This document shows positions 33,176-46,449 of a stretch of 64,000 bases of DNA, one piece after another. Each line of letters opens with the position of its first letter. The first letter of the stretch is position 1. Under the pieces are notes generated by a model that saw only the letters and a program-made list of their open reading frames with translations, was not told the origin of the DNA and did no database searches. The DNA comes from Sipunculus nudus (Eukaryota; Annelida; Sipuncula; Golfingiida; Sipunculidae), in NCBI GenBank assembly GCA_026874595.1, contig CM049306.1:51410019-51474018 (forward strand), in the 5' to 3' direction. The position numbers were made by a program, and so were the translations under genes.

Positions 33176-34800
33176 GTTCCTTTTTCATAATCAATCATCA
33201 GTTTCAGCAAACTGATCGATTATTAATCGGTTCAGACAAATATAAAGAAATATACAGTCATCTGTGAAACTGTACTTCTTTACCCAGCCCGCATGTCTTA
33301 ATAATTCTACCATAGGAATAGAAGTTTTTGCCTTTTTTATATTTTCCTATTATAACTAAGAAATGTTATTCAAAGTTTCATTTTAATAAATTATAATAAT
33401 CAAGATTTTAACTACAATTCAGGATATCTACTGGCTGACCCCTATGAATACTCATGCATATTATTTTAAAATTCACCACCAGCAAGGATTTTCATTTTAT
33501 CGAATTATGACAACTGCCGACATGCATACATAGGCCTATATCAAGATTATGATGTAATCGATAGTTGCCTTTGGTAATCGAGTGCTTGAAAGTTGCAGCA
33601 AAGCGACTGACTTTTGATAAAACTCAATGATCGGCACACCACTACTGCTAAATTGCTAAGGTTGTACACTACCCATGAGGCTAGGAAAGCTACAAGAATC
33701 TACAGGCTAGACAGACAGATGAGACCGATCAAGTTGGTGATATTGGACTATAAACCCCCATATTTATTACATCATTTTACGAAAGAATATATATAACAGA
33801 AATAGCCATTCACAAATAGATTTACTTCATTCTTATTTCCAGACCCATAAACATGATCTGACCATTTCATCAAATAGTGCAATTTCCAAATCATTTATGA
33901 GAGGTCCAATAAAGGCTGCATTCACATCTGAATTATCATTAGATACTGGGCATACTGATGACCTTATTATATCCCTGGCTCTGTCTGTATATCAGGTCAC
34001 GTCATGCTCTGATAGTCTGATACCTACTGAATGAAATGTTACTGTCACTCTGTGTATCTGAAGTTTTTGCTTAATAACTACCAGTATTTAAAGTTATTAA
34101 TTACATCGGCTGAAGGTGTTCATCTATTTGATATCTGACACAGGGGTTTAAAAAAGGATCAACAGTTAAATAAGTTAAATCAGTCCACATATATGATTTC
34201 ATTCATATGAATAAGCTAGTTCATATGCTGTGGTTCACAGTTGCACTATCTCTGGCCCGCCTGATTGAGGGGTGGCACATTGGCATTAGTTTGGCAGCTC
34301 CTGTCTCATACCTGGCCTTAGTGGAAATGCTGGATATTGTCTGCTTACTAGTACATGAAAACCCCTATATAGTGGACAGTCATATGACAATTTGTCCATT
34401 ATTTATAGCGGGGTGTCTGCCCCAGAGGGGGTTGGGTTTGGTGGTCCTGTTTGGACCAGATGTACGAGTTCTAGTTCAGGGACATAAACATCAATGAAAA
34501 CCTGCTTTAATTTTTTTTTATCTTTGACTGGTGAACAAATTATTGATTGGGTCAATAATGCAGTCTTTTTTGTAATCATGAAAGCATTTACTAAAACAGT
34601 TTCTACCAGACTACCACTCCTCATCATTTCTCATTCTTGGTTAACATTCTTTGTGATGCCAAAGTTAATAAAGACAAATGAATCAAAGGTATATTTTGCA
34701 TCCCTTGTGATTGGTCCATGTGACTCATATCCATAGCTGTTATTCAATCAGTGATTGGCCCATGCTGGGGGCTTAGGGCCATGGGCACAGCCTGCATCAA
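33176..34800. other. Intergenic, no recognised gene
   Basis: Phrases such as gcggggtgtctgccccagagg (34408) recur near 35700 in similar form, suggesting another dispersed repeat. The open frame at 34207-34497 overlaps this and shows no family. Confidence 0.4.
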
Positions 34801-34814
34801 TATTACCCCCCCCC

Positions 34815-35100
34815 CCGGCTTAAAATAATTATTTTAATTTTCAAAAGAAAATTACCAAATTTGAGTTCCAGCTGCCCTGACTTTTTTTCATGAAGATAAA
34901 ATTATACAATTTTGATAAGATTTTCTTTGTTATGTAGTGCTTCTACCAGTTTAGCACCAAAAAAAAATTCCTGTTATTATCATGCTTTTCCCTTATCATA
35001 TGATATTATTATTGAAACATACAAAAAAAGGTAGAAAATATCACCTGCCAGCACTGATTTCTGAAAAAAGTGCCTTAGAACCATACCTTTTTTTTTGGTC
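34815..35100 (-). mobile_element. Family A element, near-complete copy
   Basis: It starts after a C-run and contains attatcatgcttttccctta. It ends with aaaagtgccttagaaccata then cctttttttttggtc, matching the left terminus of the copy at 4670 in reverse. It supplies the uninterrupted reference showing where the 4757-8168 element inserted. Confidence 0.7.
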
Positions 35101-36080
35101 TAACGGGGCTGAAACATGAACAACTCTGAGAAATTATGAGTTTATCATTTTTAGCAATTAATGACCATATCAATCACCAAACAGGTGAATAAAAAAGTCA
35201 TGGATTGCCTTTTATCTAAAGCCCAATGGGGTGTCTGTTCCTACGGGAGGTCATTACCTGTGACCCTTCATGTGTGTAACACCTGAAAACTACATTATCA
35301 TCCTTCATCCAGGGCCAATGACAGAATAATATCCCTCAAAATCATGATGACTATTTCACTGCAGTTAAACCTTAGCATAATTTGAACACGTAATGGAAAA
35401 GTACATCATGTAGTGGTAACAACGTGGTCAATGGAGCAAAATGTCTTTTGTTTTGTCAGTTGATAAAGTTAAACGTTTGAAAATAACAAAAACAGTTTGA
35501 AGGTGATAAGAAGCTTACTTGACGCCTTATTAGAAGTATTTGTCCTGTCGACGGCCAAGGCGGCTGTTTCTGACAATTTTCAGTGTCCGTTAGTCGGAGT
35601 TGTTTAACTGTTGAGAGGATAAAAAGTGTCTATTTTCCTGAACAGCAGGGTGTCTGCCATGGACGGGTTCTTAAAGTAGTAAAAAAGTTTGGTAATACCT
35701 AAGAATGTCTATTTCATTGGGTGTCTGGCAGACTGTCTGCCCAAGAGGGGTGTCCACAGCTCAGCATTTCACTGTATTTACTAAGCATATAAAATCTTTG
35801 GAACACACTCATTTGTCCTATTTCACAACCAAATTAAGACTTTGTTGAGACATCATCAGGTTATCATGAAAACAAAAAACAGCCACTATGACACATTGCG
35901 ACATCTTCAGGCCAGAATAAAAACTAAAACATTAATAAGGCAAGCATGAATGACATTAAGAAGCGGGAGTGGGGGGCCTTTAATTCCACAAATTTGCTTG
36001 TAGTTTTTGATGTAATGAATTGTGAGCCAAGCATCTTCATGTGACATGCAGTTGTTAATACTAGGTCATAATGTCATGCT

Positions 36081-36115
36081 TATCAGCTGAGCATCATGAC
36101 CCATGGGTCACTTGG
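36081..36115 (+). mobile_element. 3' terminus of the Helentron-like family next to B4GALT7
   Basis: The sequence tcagctgagcatcatgaccc followed by atgggtcacttgg matches the right end of the element at 8135-8168, including the TGACCCATGGGTCA palindrome. Ten bases further lies the acceptor of the first coding exon of B4GALT7. Confidence 0.65.
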
Positions 36116-36126
36116 TTTCTTTTCAG

Positions 36127-36519
36127 ATGTACTTGAGCCAAGCATCTTCATGAAGAGCGGCTGAAACCTGGGAGCCGTGTGGATATCTTAATGACAAGAA
36201 TTGGTTGGAGACCAATCACTCGGGCCCTAGTACTATGTATTGTCACCTCCGCCTTCATCTCTCTGTATCTAGGACTTGTACAGCTCAGTGGCAACTGCAG
36301 TGTCACCCCTTCAGGTGACAAAGTGAAACGAGAGTTACAAGACACGCGCTCCACAACCACAGAGGAAAAGCCAGAGAGTGGCCACAAGCTAGCTGTAGTA
36401 GTGCCAGTACGAGACAGATTTGAAGAGCTACTAGTTTTTGTACCACACATGCACAATTTTTTAAAAGCGCAAAATGTTGACCATCACATTTTTGTTGTAA
36501 ACCAAGGAGATTCCCTAAG
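36127..36519 (+). CDS. B4GALT7: B4GALT7 first coding exon (with 5' UTR)
   Basis: The acceptor ggtttcttttcag ends at 36126. The exon carries 64 bases of 5' UTR, then ATG 36191 and the membrane anchor, stem and first catalytic block. The donor gtaagg starts at 36520, phase 2. An upstream non-coding exon is implied by the acceptor but not located. Confidence 0.85.
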
Positions 36520-39500
36520 GTAAGGAAAGTGGAAAATAAATCTAGCAAAACATTTTAATACCATGTATAATTCATTGTTCCCTGAAGAGTACAACAATAG
36601 TGTCCAATACTGAAAATTAACAGAAGAAAAGGGGATGTGAAACCCAATAGATAAGCAAAACTTTCAAATCAGAAGCTATTACATTAAATGCAGATATTTC
36701 ATTAATAAAAATATAAAAGTGTGTCTTATCAGGTTTGCAAGTATATCTCATCCTTTCAGTCAGTTAAAGCACATAAATTTTGCATTTACAAACTGTTCAC
36801 CTCCATGAATTGCATTTAAAAGGTTATAAACATTATCTGCATCATAGAGAATACCTCATTCATGTAACTTTCAATTTATTTTAAATATCTTTGATTTTCT
36901 GATGTACAGAAACTCTTAAGCTGTGTTTCCGTGTGTATGTATATATGCATGAAAAACGCTCATGATTTTGTAACTGTGGTGTGTTCATCTGTCCATCAGT
37001 ATATACCCCATATATGCAGTTAGTTTTTGTGTAATGGTTCACCAGTACATCCGTCTGTCAACTTCCTAACAATTCTGAGGGCCTAAAATATGTTTCCCAA
37101 ATAGAGGAAATAAATAGCTTCTTTTAAGAAATAATTCTGAATAAGTTTGAAATTTTGCTATGAAGAAGCAGCCACTCTTAATGGTGTAAGAACAATTATA
37201 AATAATATTATCCAAAAGTTCCAACAGTATTAGAAAAAACAGCTTATGATCTTCATCTTAAGAGCAGGTGATACAAAACAAATGTTGTTATTCAAATTCC
37301 AGAAAGATCTGCAAATTAATACCTTTGATGTAACTTATTCGAAGGGTATATCAGTGTTCACTAACTCACTATCAATGCCAGACAATTGTACATCATTATC
37401 CACATTGTTACTTAATCACAAGTAAGGGAATTCAAGTTTTCCAGGGGACATTCATCATACCATGACCAAGGAAAGGTTCTATATTTTACAAAGTGAAAAC
37501 ACATTAATTAATGGAAAAAAATATATAAAAAAAAAATCTAGTTTATACTTGTAAAATAGTATGATGTAAAAACTTTGGTAATAATGTAGTGCAGGTGACC
37601 TGCCTAAAACAAATCTAATTACTGATAACCTGACCTTAATATTCTTGCTCCCACATGGAGCTTGCTTTATGCTCCCATCAGCATGCACAATGCACAAAGT
37701 TTTATAAGATTCATATGAAAATAAAACAACACCAAACTTGATTCAAATAAAAAAATAAGTATGAGTTATGTCAGTTTGTTTCAGGTCGGCTGTCCTGCGC
37801 TTTTACCAGAATTTTTCTATTTTCGGTATATTTTACTATCCAGTACTTCATATGGATCTAAGTATTGATGAAACCCTTTGTTATATCCAGGTTTAACAGA
37901 GCAGCACTGATCAATATAGGATACCTAGAGAGCAGACAGGAGTGTGACTACATAGCAATGCATGATGTGGACCTGTTGCCTTTAAACAACAAGTTAAACT
38001 ACAGCTACCCGGAGGACGGTCCCTACCATGTGGCTGCTCCTCACTTACATCCACTGTATCATTACCCTACATTTGTTGGAGGTATTTTACTCATCAGGGG
38101 AGACCATTTTAAAAAGGTGTGGATCAAGATGTATTCATTTGTCATTTAAGATGTAGAATTACACGTTGTTTGTTTATCTGTTTAAGATTTCAAGATATCC
38201 AGATGAATACAAATACAATAAATACTAGAACCAGTAAGTTTTAATAAAAGAAAGTCAGTTTATCATGTCTTGCACATGAACAAGCAAGAACCTACATTAA
38301 TCTGGGTATGTTTTATTCTATCCCTGGAGATATCATAAGGTTGGTAAAAACATTTAACTCAGGGATTTATAAATTTGAGCTGTATTTTTTTACCATGTCA
38401 ATCAGTCATTGTTAGACACCTGGCATGCTTGACAATGGATTAGTGGCAGATCCCAGGATCTACAACCAGTTGTTGTCACATGATCCTGTAGGTCATGTGT
38501 CAACCCCTGAGCTGTGCTGTTGTCAGGCACATCAATCTGTAGCCATGACAACCCTGCTCAGTAGGCAATAATAATTGGGCTGGTAAGCCTGCTTGAGTTG
38601 TGATACAAGCAATATCGAGGAATGCATCGCAGTGGTCTCCTATCATGTTGCATTCATTTTATTGTAAACAACCCATAATCTTAACATTATGCTACTAATG
38701 ATGCAATAATGCAAGAGAATACAGTGAACTCACAACCGAAACTGATACCCTGTCTCTATGGTAATGAGTCATTTCCTGTATCAGGTACAAGTTTACAGCC
38801 CCCAGTAACCTGTGCGAGTTATTTACCAATATGCTGAGTTAGAACAAAACTTTTCTCATTCATGTTTGCTGTTGTTAGAAAGTACACTAAAAATCTAAAG
38901 ATGAGTCTGGTCTATGTGTATCTGTTGGCCATGAGGCATTATCAGATATGACAAAAATATTTGCATCCCCATGCAGCCTTATAATGCATTCTTCAGACCT
39001 AGATGTAAAGGCACTCTGGCAGGCCAGAAATCAGGCCATGATGTCAGAGGGCCGATATGGAGCTTATCAATCTGCTTATGATAACTGTGTGATATGGTTT
39101 AAAGCTATAGCTACAAAAATGTCCTTTAGTTGAGAATTTTTATATGCCCATATATCATGGGACTTATAATGGTATACCCGCCGTCTGTCCGTTAACTTTA
39201 TGTGTCCCCAAGATAACTTACCAGAGCTTTGATGGATTTTCACTAAACTCACTATAACTACTAACCAAAAGATAATCTTGCTCGAGTTTGATTATGGGCA
39301 AAATCCATGCATATCTAATAAGGTCAGAGGTCACTTAGCTACTTTGTGGTGTCGCCATGATAACTTACGAGGAATATGATGGATTTTCATAAAACTCAAC
39401 AGATATGATAATCAGTAAAATATCTCACCTTATTTAAATTCTTAGCAAAAGTCATGGATATTTAATAAGGTCAGAGGTCTGATGGATTTTCATATAACTC

Positions 39501-42500
39501 CATAACTTTTCATAACTGGCTTACTTTTTAAAATACTAAGTGAACGCAATACTATGTACTCTGCAATTCATTGACGATTCTGTTTGGATAATGGGGAGCC
39601 ATTCTGTCAACCAGCATGAGGCTTAGAAGTTAGACACCTAGAGTAACATGTATTTTCATATGCATTATCTTAAATGAGTAAAACTATCTGTTCTTTTTTG
39701 CATTTTCTATTGTATAAAGCCTTTCCTTTTGTCCTCTCTATAGGTTAAAGGTTTATCAAACAGATACTGGGGCTGGGGAAAGGAGGATGATGAATTCTAT
39801 GTCAGGTTGAAACAAGCTAATATACAGGTAAGAACGCTTTCTTTAATTGTTAAGTGAATATAATTGTAAAATTAAATTCTCTTTAGCTTACCCTATATTT
39901 TGAGTTGAAACAAGACATACTATGTTTGTGTTATTTATGTGATTTCCATACTGTTAAAAATGAAGGTTAAGATGATAATGTTCATCACAATATAAATACA
40001 ACTACACCATAACAGTGCGAGAATGGAATGATTTTTATGAAATTTCAAATCTTATTTGTCTTTTATAATACATTTTTTCCGGATGTTTATATAAATCTTT
40101 GCTAAAAACTAAATCAAAATTTTGTCATTTAAAATTTTTATCTTTAAGATATCTTGTGAGAAATATAATCAGTTCTTCACTTAATACTCTTGTGGTTAAC
40201 ATATGATGCTAACTGATGTCACTAACTTCAGATTAACAGACCAGGTGATATAGGCACCGGTACAAAGGATACATTCCGTCACCTACATGATCGTATAAGA
40301 AGACCAAGAGACCGCAAACGTTATGGAGATCAGAAAAAGGTAATGTTTGATGCAAATACTGAAGAAAGTTACATCCAAAACATTTAATTTTGAGTTCATT
40401 TAATTCCTTTGCTGTAGTAAGTGCCATTGATGACTAGAGAGTTTATTATATTGTCATAAATTTTGGATTTTAATCATTCTTTTATATTTTTATTCTTTCT
40501 TAGAAATAGCTTGAAATTTATTAGAAACTTTTTTTGGGTGGAGGTTACTGCCTCCATTTTTCTTCTGACTTGTCTAATTCTAGTGCTAAGTATATACATC
40601 GGCAGAGTTCCATTTCGTTTGGGACTATGTGACAGGGCTATAGCAAACGCTGCCTGTCATTTTTTTATTTTATACCCTTGTGTTGCTCAGGCCTGTTGTC
40701 TAGTGCACCTGCAGTTCCAGGGTGTGTTATCATCCCTGTTGCTTGGTCATAACAATGAGGAACCTCCTAAAGACCCACTCATTTGTGAGTGATACTAGGC
40801 TGTTTTGTACGGCCTACCCATTAAGCCTGCAGAGCACTAACCCTGAATTGGGGCCTACCGTGAAAATCTCATAGCTTCTAGACTGAGATTTGAACCCACA
40901 CCCTTCTGGCTTTGAGTCCTGTGCTCTATCCCTGAGCTACAGAAGCAGGTTTGATTTTAATCAATCTTCCTTTCAGGTCCTTCAAATAAATAACTAAATT
41001 AAATTATATATCCAAGTACATCTCTTCCAGTACTGTTATTAAGTAGTTCATATATAAACATTATTTGTTGATAGTCTGTCGGGAGGAAGCAAACCTCTGT
41101 TATCCCTACAATGGCTGGGTGGCCAACAAAAAAGGTACAATCATCAAAGTTTAATTATTAGGGCCAAGCTTGAAACGACGTGCCCTATTTTGATCACCAT
41201 GTCAGTCCGTCCATCCGTCCGTCTGTACTTCCTTCAGTGACGCATTCTTTGCATGCGATATCTCAACAAGAACATGTTTAATTTTTCTCAAATTCACAGG
41301 GATGATTGGTACCTGTCAGGGCTCAAGACCTATTGAAAAAACAGACCTGTCAGACTTCCAATATAGCTGCCAGAGCACAATCAGTGATTTTCTTTCAAGT
41401 GCGATATCTCAACAAGAACATGCTTGATCTCTAGTAAATTCACAGGGATGATTAGTACCTATTAGAGCTCCAGACTTATTGAATAAAACACCTGTCGCAA
41501 TACCAATATGGCCACCAAAGTACAATTGGTGATTTTCTTTCATGTGCAATATCTAATTAAGAACATGCTTGATCTTTCTCATATTCTAAGGGATTGGATA
41601 CCAATGAGGACTCAATCCCTCTCAGATTACAGGTCTGTCAGAATTCCAATATGACTACCAGGGCACAATCTGTGATTTTTTTTCATGCTCGATATCTCAA
41701 AAAGAAAAAGTTTGGTCTTTCTCATATTCATAGGGATGAGGACTACATACCTATCTAATCACAGATTTGTCAGAATTTCAGTATTACTGCCAGACAACTT
41801 TCAGAGAATTTCTGTCACAAACATTTTCACCAGGGATGATTGGTGCCTATGAGGACTCAATCCCTATTGAATTACAAACTTTCTCAAGATCAAATATGGC
41901 TGCCAGAGTACAATCGATGATTTTGTATTGCACGCATAATTTCAAACATACCTTCTTGAATATGATTTGAATCAGTAGGATTTGTATTCCTTCATGCACA
42001 TTGATAAAAAACCTGTTTCTGTGTGTCATATTTTTAAACTATAAACTAACATTTTACTCATATGTGAACTCGTCCAGCACTATCAGAAATGCAGGGCCCT
42101 CTGAGGACCATTGTCCGACAACATCTAGCTTTATTTGGTCTGCCTCATTTTCCAACAGCACAGAGGTGCTTGTGAAAGATATATGTTAAAATATATGTTT
42201 CCCTTAATTAGTGAAGGCTGATAGGGATTTTGGTGAAAATGCTTTATTGGGTTACTCTGTTGTGATTAGTAGTGGTAGGGTCAAATAGCCCATGAGAATT
42301 AATCAGGATTTATTTGATTTTAACATATGAGGTAACTGTCTACAATGAGTATTACTGACAGTGTTTTTGTAAAATTCAGAATGTTAGGAGGGAAACAGAA
42401 TATTCAGACTAAGAAGTACCAAAATTTTAGTATTTAAGATTACATGTTTACTTGAAATTTGGAAGTAAATGCTGGATAATTTGGTGTGTTTAAAAGTGCA

Positions 42501-42767
42501 AGTATGCATATTTTCTACAGTAAATGACCCTGATGATTATATGGTTTCATTAACTCCCTTATTCTTTTACTTCATGTTTACTTTTTTTATAATGTTTAGA
42601 TTTCACGCAGAAGAGACTACGATACAGGAGTCCATAACGTGAAGTACACGATCCACACACAACATGAACTGTCAATAGAGGGGGCGCCTGCCACTGTGCT
42701 GAACGTACATCTGTTTTGTGATCAGCAGCTTACCCCGTGGTGTGTCCATCCTCCACCCTCAGCCTAA
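36191..42767 (+). CDS. B4GALT7: Beta-1,4-galactosyltransferase 7 (xylosylprotein 4-beta-galactosyltransferase)
   Basis: Five coding exons: 36191-36519, 37891-38116, 39744-39827, 40232-40339 and 42600-42767, all with GT-AG borders and matching phases (2, 0, 0, 0), giving 304 aa. The protein is a Golgi type II membrane enzyme with its anchor at about residues 11-33. It transfers galactose from UDP-Gal to xylose on the core protein, the second step of glycosaminoglycan linker synthesis. Family motifs in order: [38 protein letters not shown] (metal-binding DVD, residues 135-137), [27 protein letters not shown] (residues 192-206), FRHLHDR, VKYTI and the C-terminal TPWC. Length is close to the family's usual 320 or so, shorter in the stem. 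No damage is visible, so it is probably functional. The start is ATG 36191; an in-frame GTG at 36179 is not needed. Confidence 0.96.
37891..38116 (+). CDS. B4GALT7: B4GALT7 coding exon 2
   Basis: The acceptor gttatatccag and the donor after AAAAAG (gtgtgg) bound a 226 nt exon. It completes the split Arg codon and encodes [10 protein letters not shown], the DVD metal site and the [12 protein letters not shown] block. Confidence 0.93.
38570..38860 (+). repeat. Dispersed repeat shared with 60860-61175
   Basis: Phrases such as gatacaagcaatatcgagga and atttaccaatatgctgagtt occur in both places in the same order, about 22 kb apart. One copy lies in a B4GALT7 intron, the other just before an EGF exon. 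The element type is unknown. Confidence 0.65.
39141..39500 (+). repeat. Repeat family with cccgccgtctgtccg start
   Basis: It begins near tcatgggacttataatggta then tacccgccgtctgtccgtta, followed by two or three loose copies of aaggtcagaggtcac and gatggattttcat. An inverted copy lies at 51520-51756 and a fragment at 26060-26330. Confidence 0.65.
39744..39827 (+). CDS. B4GALT7: B4GALT7 coding exon 3
   Basis: 84 nt, phase 0 to 0, acceptor cctctctatag and donor gtaaga. It encodes [20 protein letters not shown], the acceptor-substrate and catalytic segment. It is too short to stand out as an open frame. Confidence 0.93.
40232..40339 (+). CDS. B4GALT7: B4GALT7 coding exon 4
   Basis: 108 nt, phase 0 to 0, acceptor cactaacttcag and donor gtaatg. 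It encodes [20 protein letters not shown] and a basic stretch rich in Arg and Lys, matching the family. Confidence 0.92.
40610..40950 (-). mobile_element. tRNA-derived SINE in a B4GALT7 intron
   Basis: On the - strand the head (about 40947-40872) reads GCTTCTGTAGCTCAGGGATA then GAGCA, and later GGGTTCAAATCT, clear A and B boxes. Its ends GCTTCT and AGAAGC pair. The anticodon and T stems do not pair well. A body without tRNA similarity continues towards 40610. Confidence 0.55.
41165..41960 (+). repeat. Satellite-bearing repeat, about five units of 145 bp
   Basis: It begins with gggccaagcttgaaacgacg and a ccgtccatccgtccgtctg tract. It then repeats a unit whose landmark gatatctcaacaagaacatg appears at about 41257, 41403, 41545 and 41690 in varying form. 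It fills part of the last B4GALT7 intron. Confidence 0.75.
42600..42767 (+). CDS. B4GALT7: B4GALT7 last coding exon
   Basis: The acceptor ataatgtttag precedes 42600 and the stop TAA is at 42765-42767. It encodes [23 protein letters not shown] and [12 protein letters not shown], the conserved C-terminus. A possible polyadenylation signal AATAAA lies near 43030. Confidence 0.92.
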   Translation: MSRRRDYDTGVHNVKYTIHTQHELSIEGAPATVLNVHLFCDQQLTPWCVHPPPSA

Positions 42768-44711
42768 TGACCAGTCACAGAATGTTACAGAAACCAAGGT
42801 AGAAGTAATCTTATAATGGTGTAAGGATAAGAAGATTGGTCCAACTTTGCTGTTGAATTTTTTTCTGGCATTATAATGTTGTTTGTTAGGTTAAAGTAAT
42901 AATGAAATATAGCCCCTCGATGTTCTTAATTATATCAAATTCTGAATTCATTAGGGTATTTTGTTAAATATATAAATATATATTTATTACAAATATATAT
43001 ATATATATTTATATATTTATTACAAATCAAATAAATCACAAAAGTGGTAAGTTTACACAGTAACTTGAAATTCACTGGTCATTTGTGGAAACTGAATGTC
43101 TCAAACATTGAGGCACTGTTGTATCAACCAGTATATACATACAATACAGATCAAATGATCTTCTAGATAAATCAACCTAGATACCCTTTGTATATACATA
43201 AGTCCAGTTTCTGTGACATTGGGCATGTGTTTGTTAGAGAGCAATAAGTCATTCAGTATAATCAACACAATGTAAAAGCCAGTACATTGTGCTTTTACCT
43301 GTTTAGCAAAACAATTCTGTAATGATCATGCTTTTCCCTGAACATATGATATTTTTATTGCGACATACAAAAAAGGTAAAAAAAAAGATTGCTCTCACAC
43401 ACTCATTTCTGAAAAAAGTGCCTGAGAATCCAACCCTATTTTTGGCCTCACCAGTCCAATTTCTGTTGATCTGCCTTCTTTCTTTTTAGATTATTTTAAA
43501 CTGAGATGTCATAAACATGTTTGTGTGCATGGTGGAAATTTGGAAAACTGGATTTAATTCTAACCATAAGGAGCTTGTGGCCTTCTTATGAAATGATAGA
43601 TACATGCATGCTTTCACCACAATAAAAAGTAGAATTGACCTGAGATAGAAACTCCCCAAGGTTTAGACCCTACACTTTCAGTGGCTGTAGAGAATCATGT
43701 ATTACAATGTAAACCTTGCACTGTTTTAAAAAGAAGTGAGGTTTCAAAAAGAAGAAATATGGTATATAGTCTTCCAAGGTTCTGTAATTATTGCAATTCA
43801 AAGTACTGGTGTAGTTGCACAGTATTTGCCTTAATTTGTTTACAAACATTCACTCATTTTAACTGAAGAACCCTGCAGGGTGTATTGTTTGAAAAATTAT
43901 CATTTGTTCATCATTGTAACTCGTCATCAATACACTGTGGAATGTATGTATAAACAATGTGTGTGTACGTATGAATTTGCCTTACTCAAGTGTGGTTTTG
44001 TCTGAATCTCATAGAACAGTTTTGGGACACTGCTGTTGTTATGAGATAAAATCTTTTTGTAATATTTCTGGGAAAAAAACCTTGGGGATAGCAGACAAAA
44101 GGTCATACATAGGTCTTGGGACCTAATGTACACATAAACTACTGGGACATGGGCAGCAGAGAAACAGAAAGTTCAGCAAACAATAATGAGAATAAGTAAA
44201 TGAAACTGAAAGATATTCATCTGCCTTATTTGTAGAATTCATGGTATTTCTTACTTACTCTTGGTACATATTGATGATCTGCAAGTAATTCTTGCTGAGA
44301 AAAGATCTTTTACCACCCATGTGTTTGGTATATCTATAAGGTTTAACTTTTAGTAAATACAAATAGTACTTGTGCCCATGTTGACAAACAGAAAAACCAT
44401 ATCACGCAGGTTGGTTGATTGTGCTTGTGAAGAAGCTGAAAGCTCACTTTTTATTGTCAGTGAGAGCTTCTGGTGCGATTGGTGTGTTTCGTCAATTGTA
44501 AACTCATCTGATTTGCCACCAGATGTCCTTTTTGGACATGTTTTAGTTATGACCTGTGGCCGTTTTTCTGACCCCCCACATGTTTTAAACAATGATATAA
44601 ACAAAATGGATAAGCTTCGCGCCCTGAGATCAGGGCTTTTTGGCTTATTTTAATAAAAGGTTGAGAAAATATCTTTATCTATATATGTCAGATATCAGAA
44701 TGGGCCCAAGG

Positions 44712-44758
<47 letters not shown>

Positions 44759-46049
44759 TATATACCATATGTACTCACATGTGGTCAGAAACTGATGGTG
44801 TGTATTAAGTTTAAGGCATTTGGTTACTCTGTAATCGGTCACCACTTGTCATGTCTGTAATTAATACCAGTAAATCTGTCTCATTGTTTAATGTAGATTA
44901 TTTAGTTTAGATACAAAATAAATATTGTTTATTATTGAGAATACACAAATTCGTTGTGATAGATGAGACCTAATTCTTGTGTATATACAATGGTTGAACC
45001 AGGGTCAGCTTGTTCAAGTCGATAATTTATGGCAAAGGTCTGCTTGTATTATGTATTTATGACCATTGGTTCTGTGTGGAGGGTTCACTCATGTAAATAA
45101 TGCTCACACTTAATGAGTCTTAATCGTCTCACTGTTATATAAATGTAGATAGAGACATAATGGTATACACAGGAATGTATATTTTATTTTAATTATGGAA
45201 ATAAAATACAGGAAGATTAGATATTAAGAATATGCAAAAAGTCAAATAGTTGTTTGCTTAAAAGCATTCCACTGCCCATTATTTTCAAAGTTTTTTAACT
45301 TCGGAGTCACATACATATTTTAACCATTACTGCTCTTTGATAACTTAAGGATCTTAAACAAATTTCTTATGCAGAACGACTAATGCCAAACTGCAGCATA
45401 TACATATTCACTTGAAATACATCTTTCTACATGTTTCTTCAATATGCATTATGTGCTGCTTATACATTTCTTTAATTTTTGACAAAGATCAGAGTATTCA
45501 TTTAAATTTGAACATTGTCTGTATGAATTAAAAGATTGTCAGGTGATCATAAATCATAAATTTTGTGAGACACAAGTCCTGTTTTATTCTTCTGATGACC
45601 TTGTAAAACAATCCCACCAGAAGCTCCACCTATTGTTTTAAAATTTAAAACAACTTTGTTTTTGTCATGAAAATTAAAAATAATTTCTTCAGTATTTATG
45701 ACTGTATATTAAGAGTATATCACAGAAATATATACAACCAGTGCCTTTAGTTTAAGACAGGCTATGCATGATGAAAAGGTCAGATGCATGAAAATGTACT
45801 TTGCAGTTTTGACTGTCATCAATTTTAATTTGCAATTCCTTGTTTAATTTTTTTGTGTACTCAGTTCTTTAGTATTTGCATGATCATTATATGTACAGTG
45901 TATGGGCATGGAATGCACAGACCATGTGTGGATAACTGCATTCTGTAAGAGACACTGTCACCCACATCCCCATTAAAGACACACCTGTCTGTTTAATTTA
46001 TAACTCCAGAAATTATTTGAATCTTCACTTGCCATTGTGATATCTTCTT
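42768..46049. other. B4GALT7 3' flank and intergenic, no further gene
   Basis: It contains a family A fragment (43287-43451) and (AT)n at 42968-43018 and 44715-44752. Open frames at 44350-44653 on both strands overlap each other and show no family. Confidence 0.5.
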
Positions 46050-46449
46050 TATCAATCCCCCTTCAGAATGACTATCATGTTATTATATCCTTGATCTGCA
46101 TATTGTCATAACCTTTGAACCTTCATGATATCATATACCTGAGCTTTCATCTTCACAACCACTCAACACCTTTGACCTTTGAACCTTCACCTTTGAACCT
46201 CCAAGAACTTCAAAGTGGCAGGTCATTCTCTGGAAAATCTGTTGTCATTCCAGTGGAGCAGTGCATGACACATCAATATGGCAGTGGTTTTTTATTCAAT
46301 TTTTATTTATCACAAAATAGCAAGAGGTTTTGAATAAGGGATGCAGTCCAGTATTAATTCCCCTCCATATTTAAAAAAAATATCAACATGATTTTATCAA
46401 GTTATGTTTTTCATGATTTATTATATCGATTTAAAAATAAATTGTACTA

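Noticed and set aside
38948-39133. Frame in the intron between B4GALT7 exons 2 and 3, considered as an extra exon
   Set aside because: Exons 2 and 3 join in phase and match the family without it.
40463-40792. 109-codon frame in a B4GALT7 intron
   Set aside because: It overlaps the SINE body and has no start context or similarity.
40872-40947. A functional tRNA gene on the - strand
   Set aside because: The A and B boxes are good and the acceptor stem pairs, but the anticodon and T stems do not. A repeat body is attached, so a SINE fits better.
44350-44653. Overlapping 84 and 93 codon frames on both strands
   Set aside because: No family, no splice sites and no counterpart. Probably chance.
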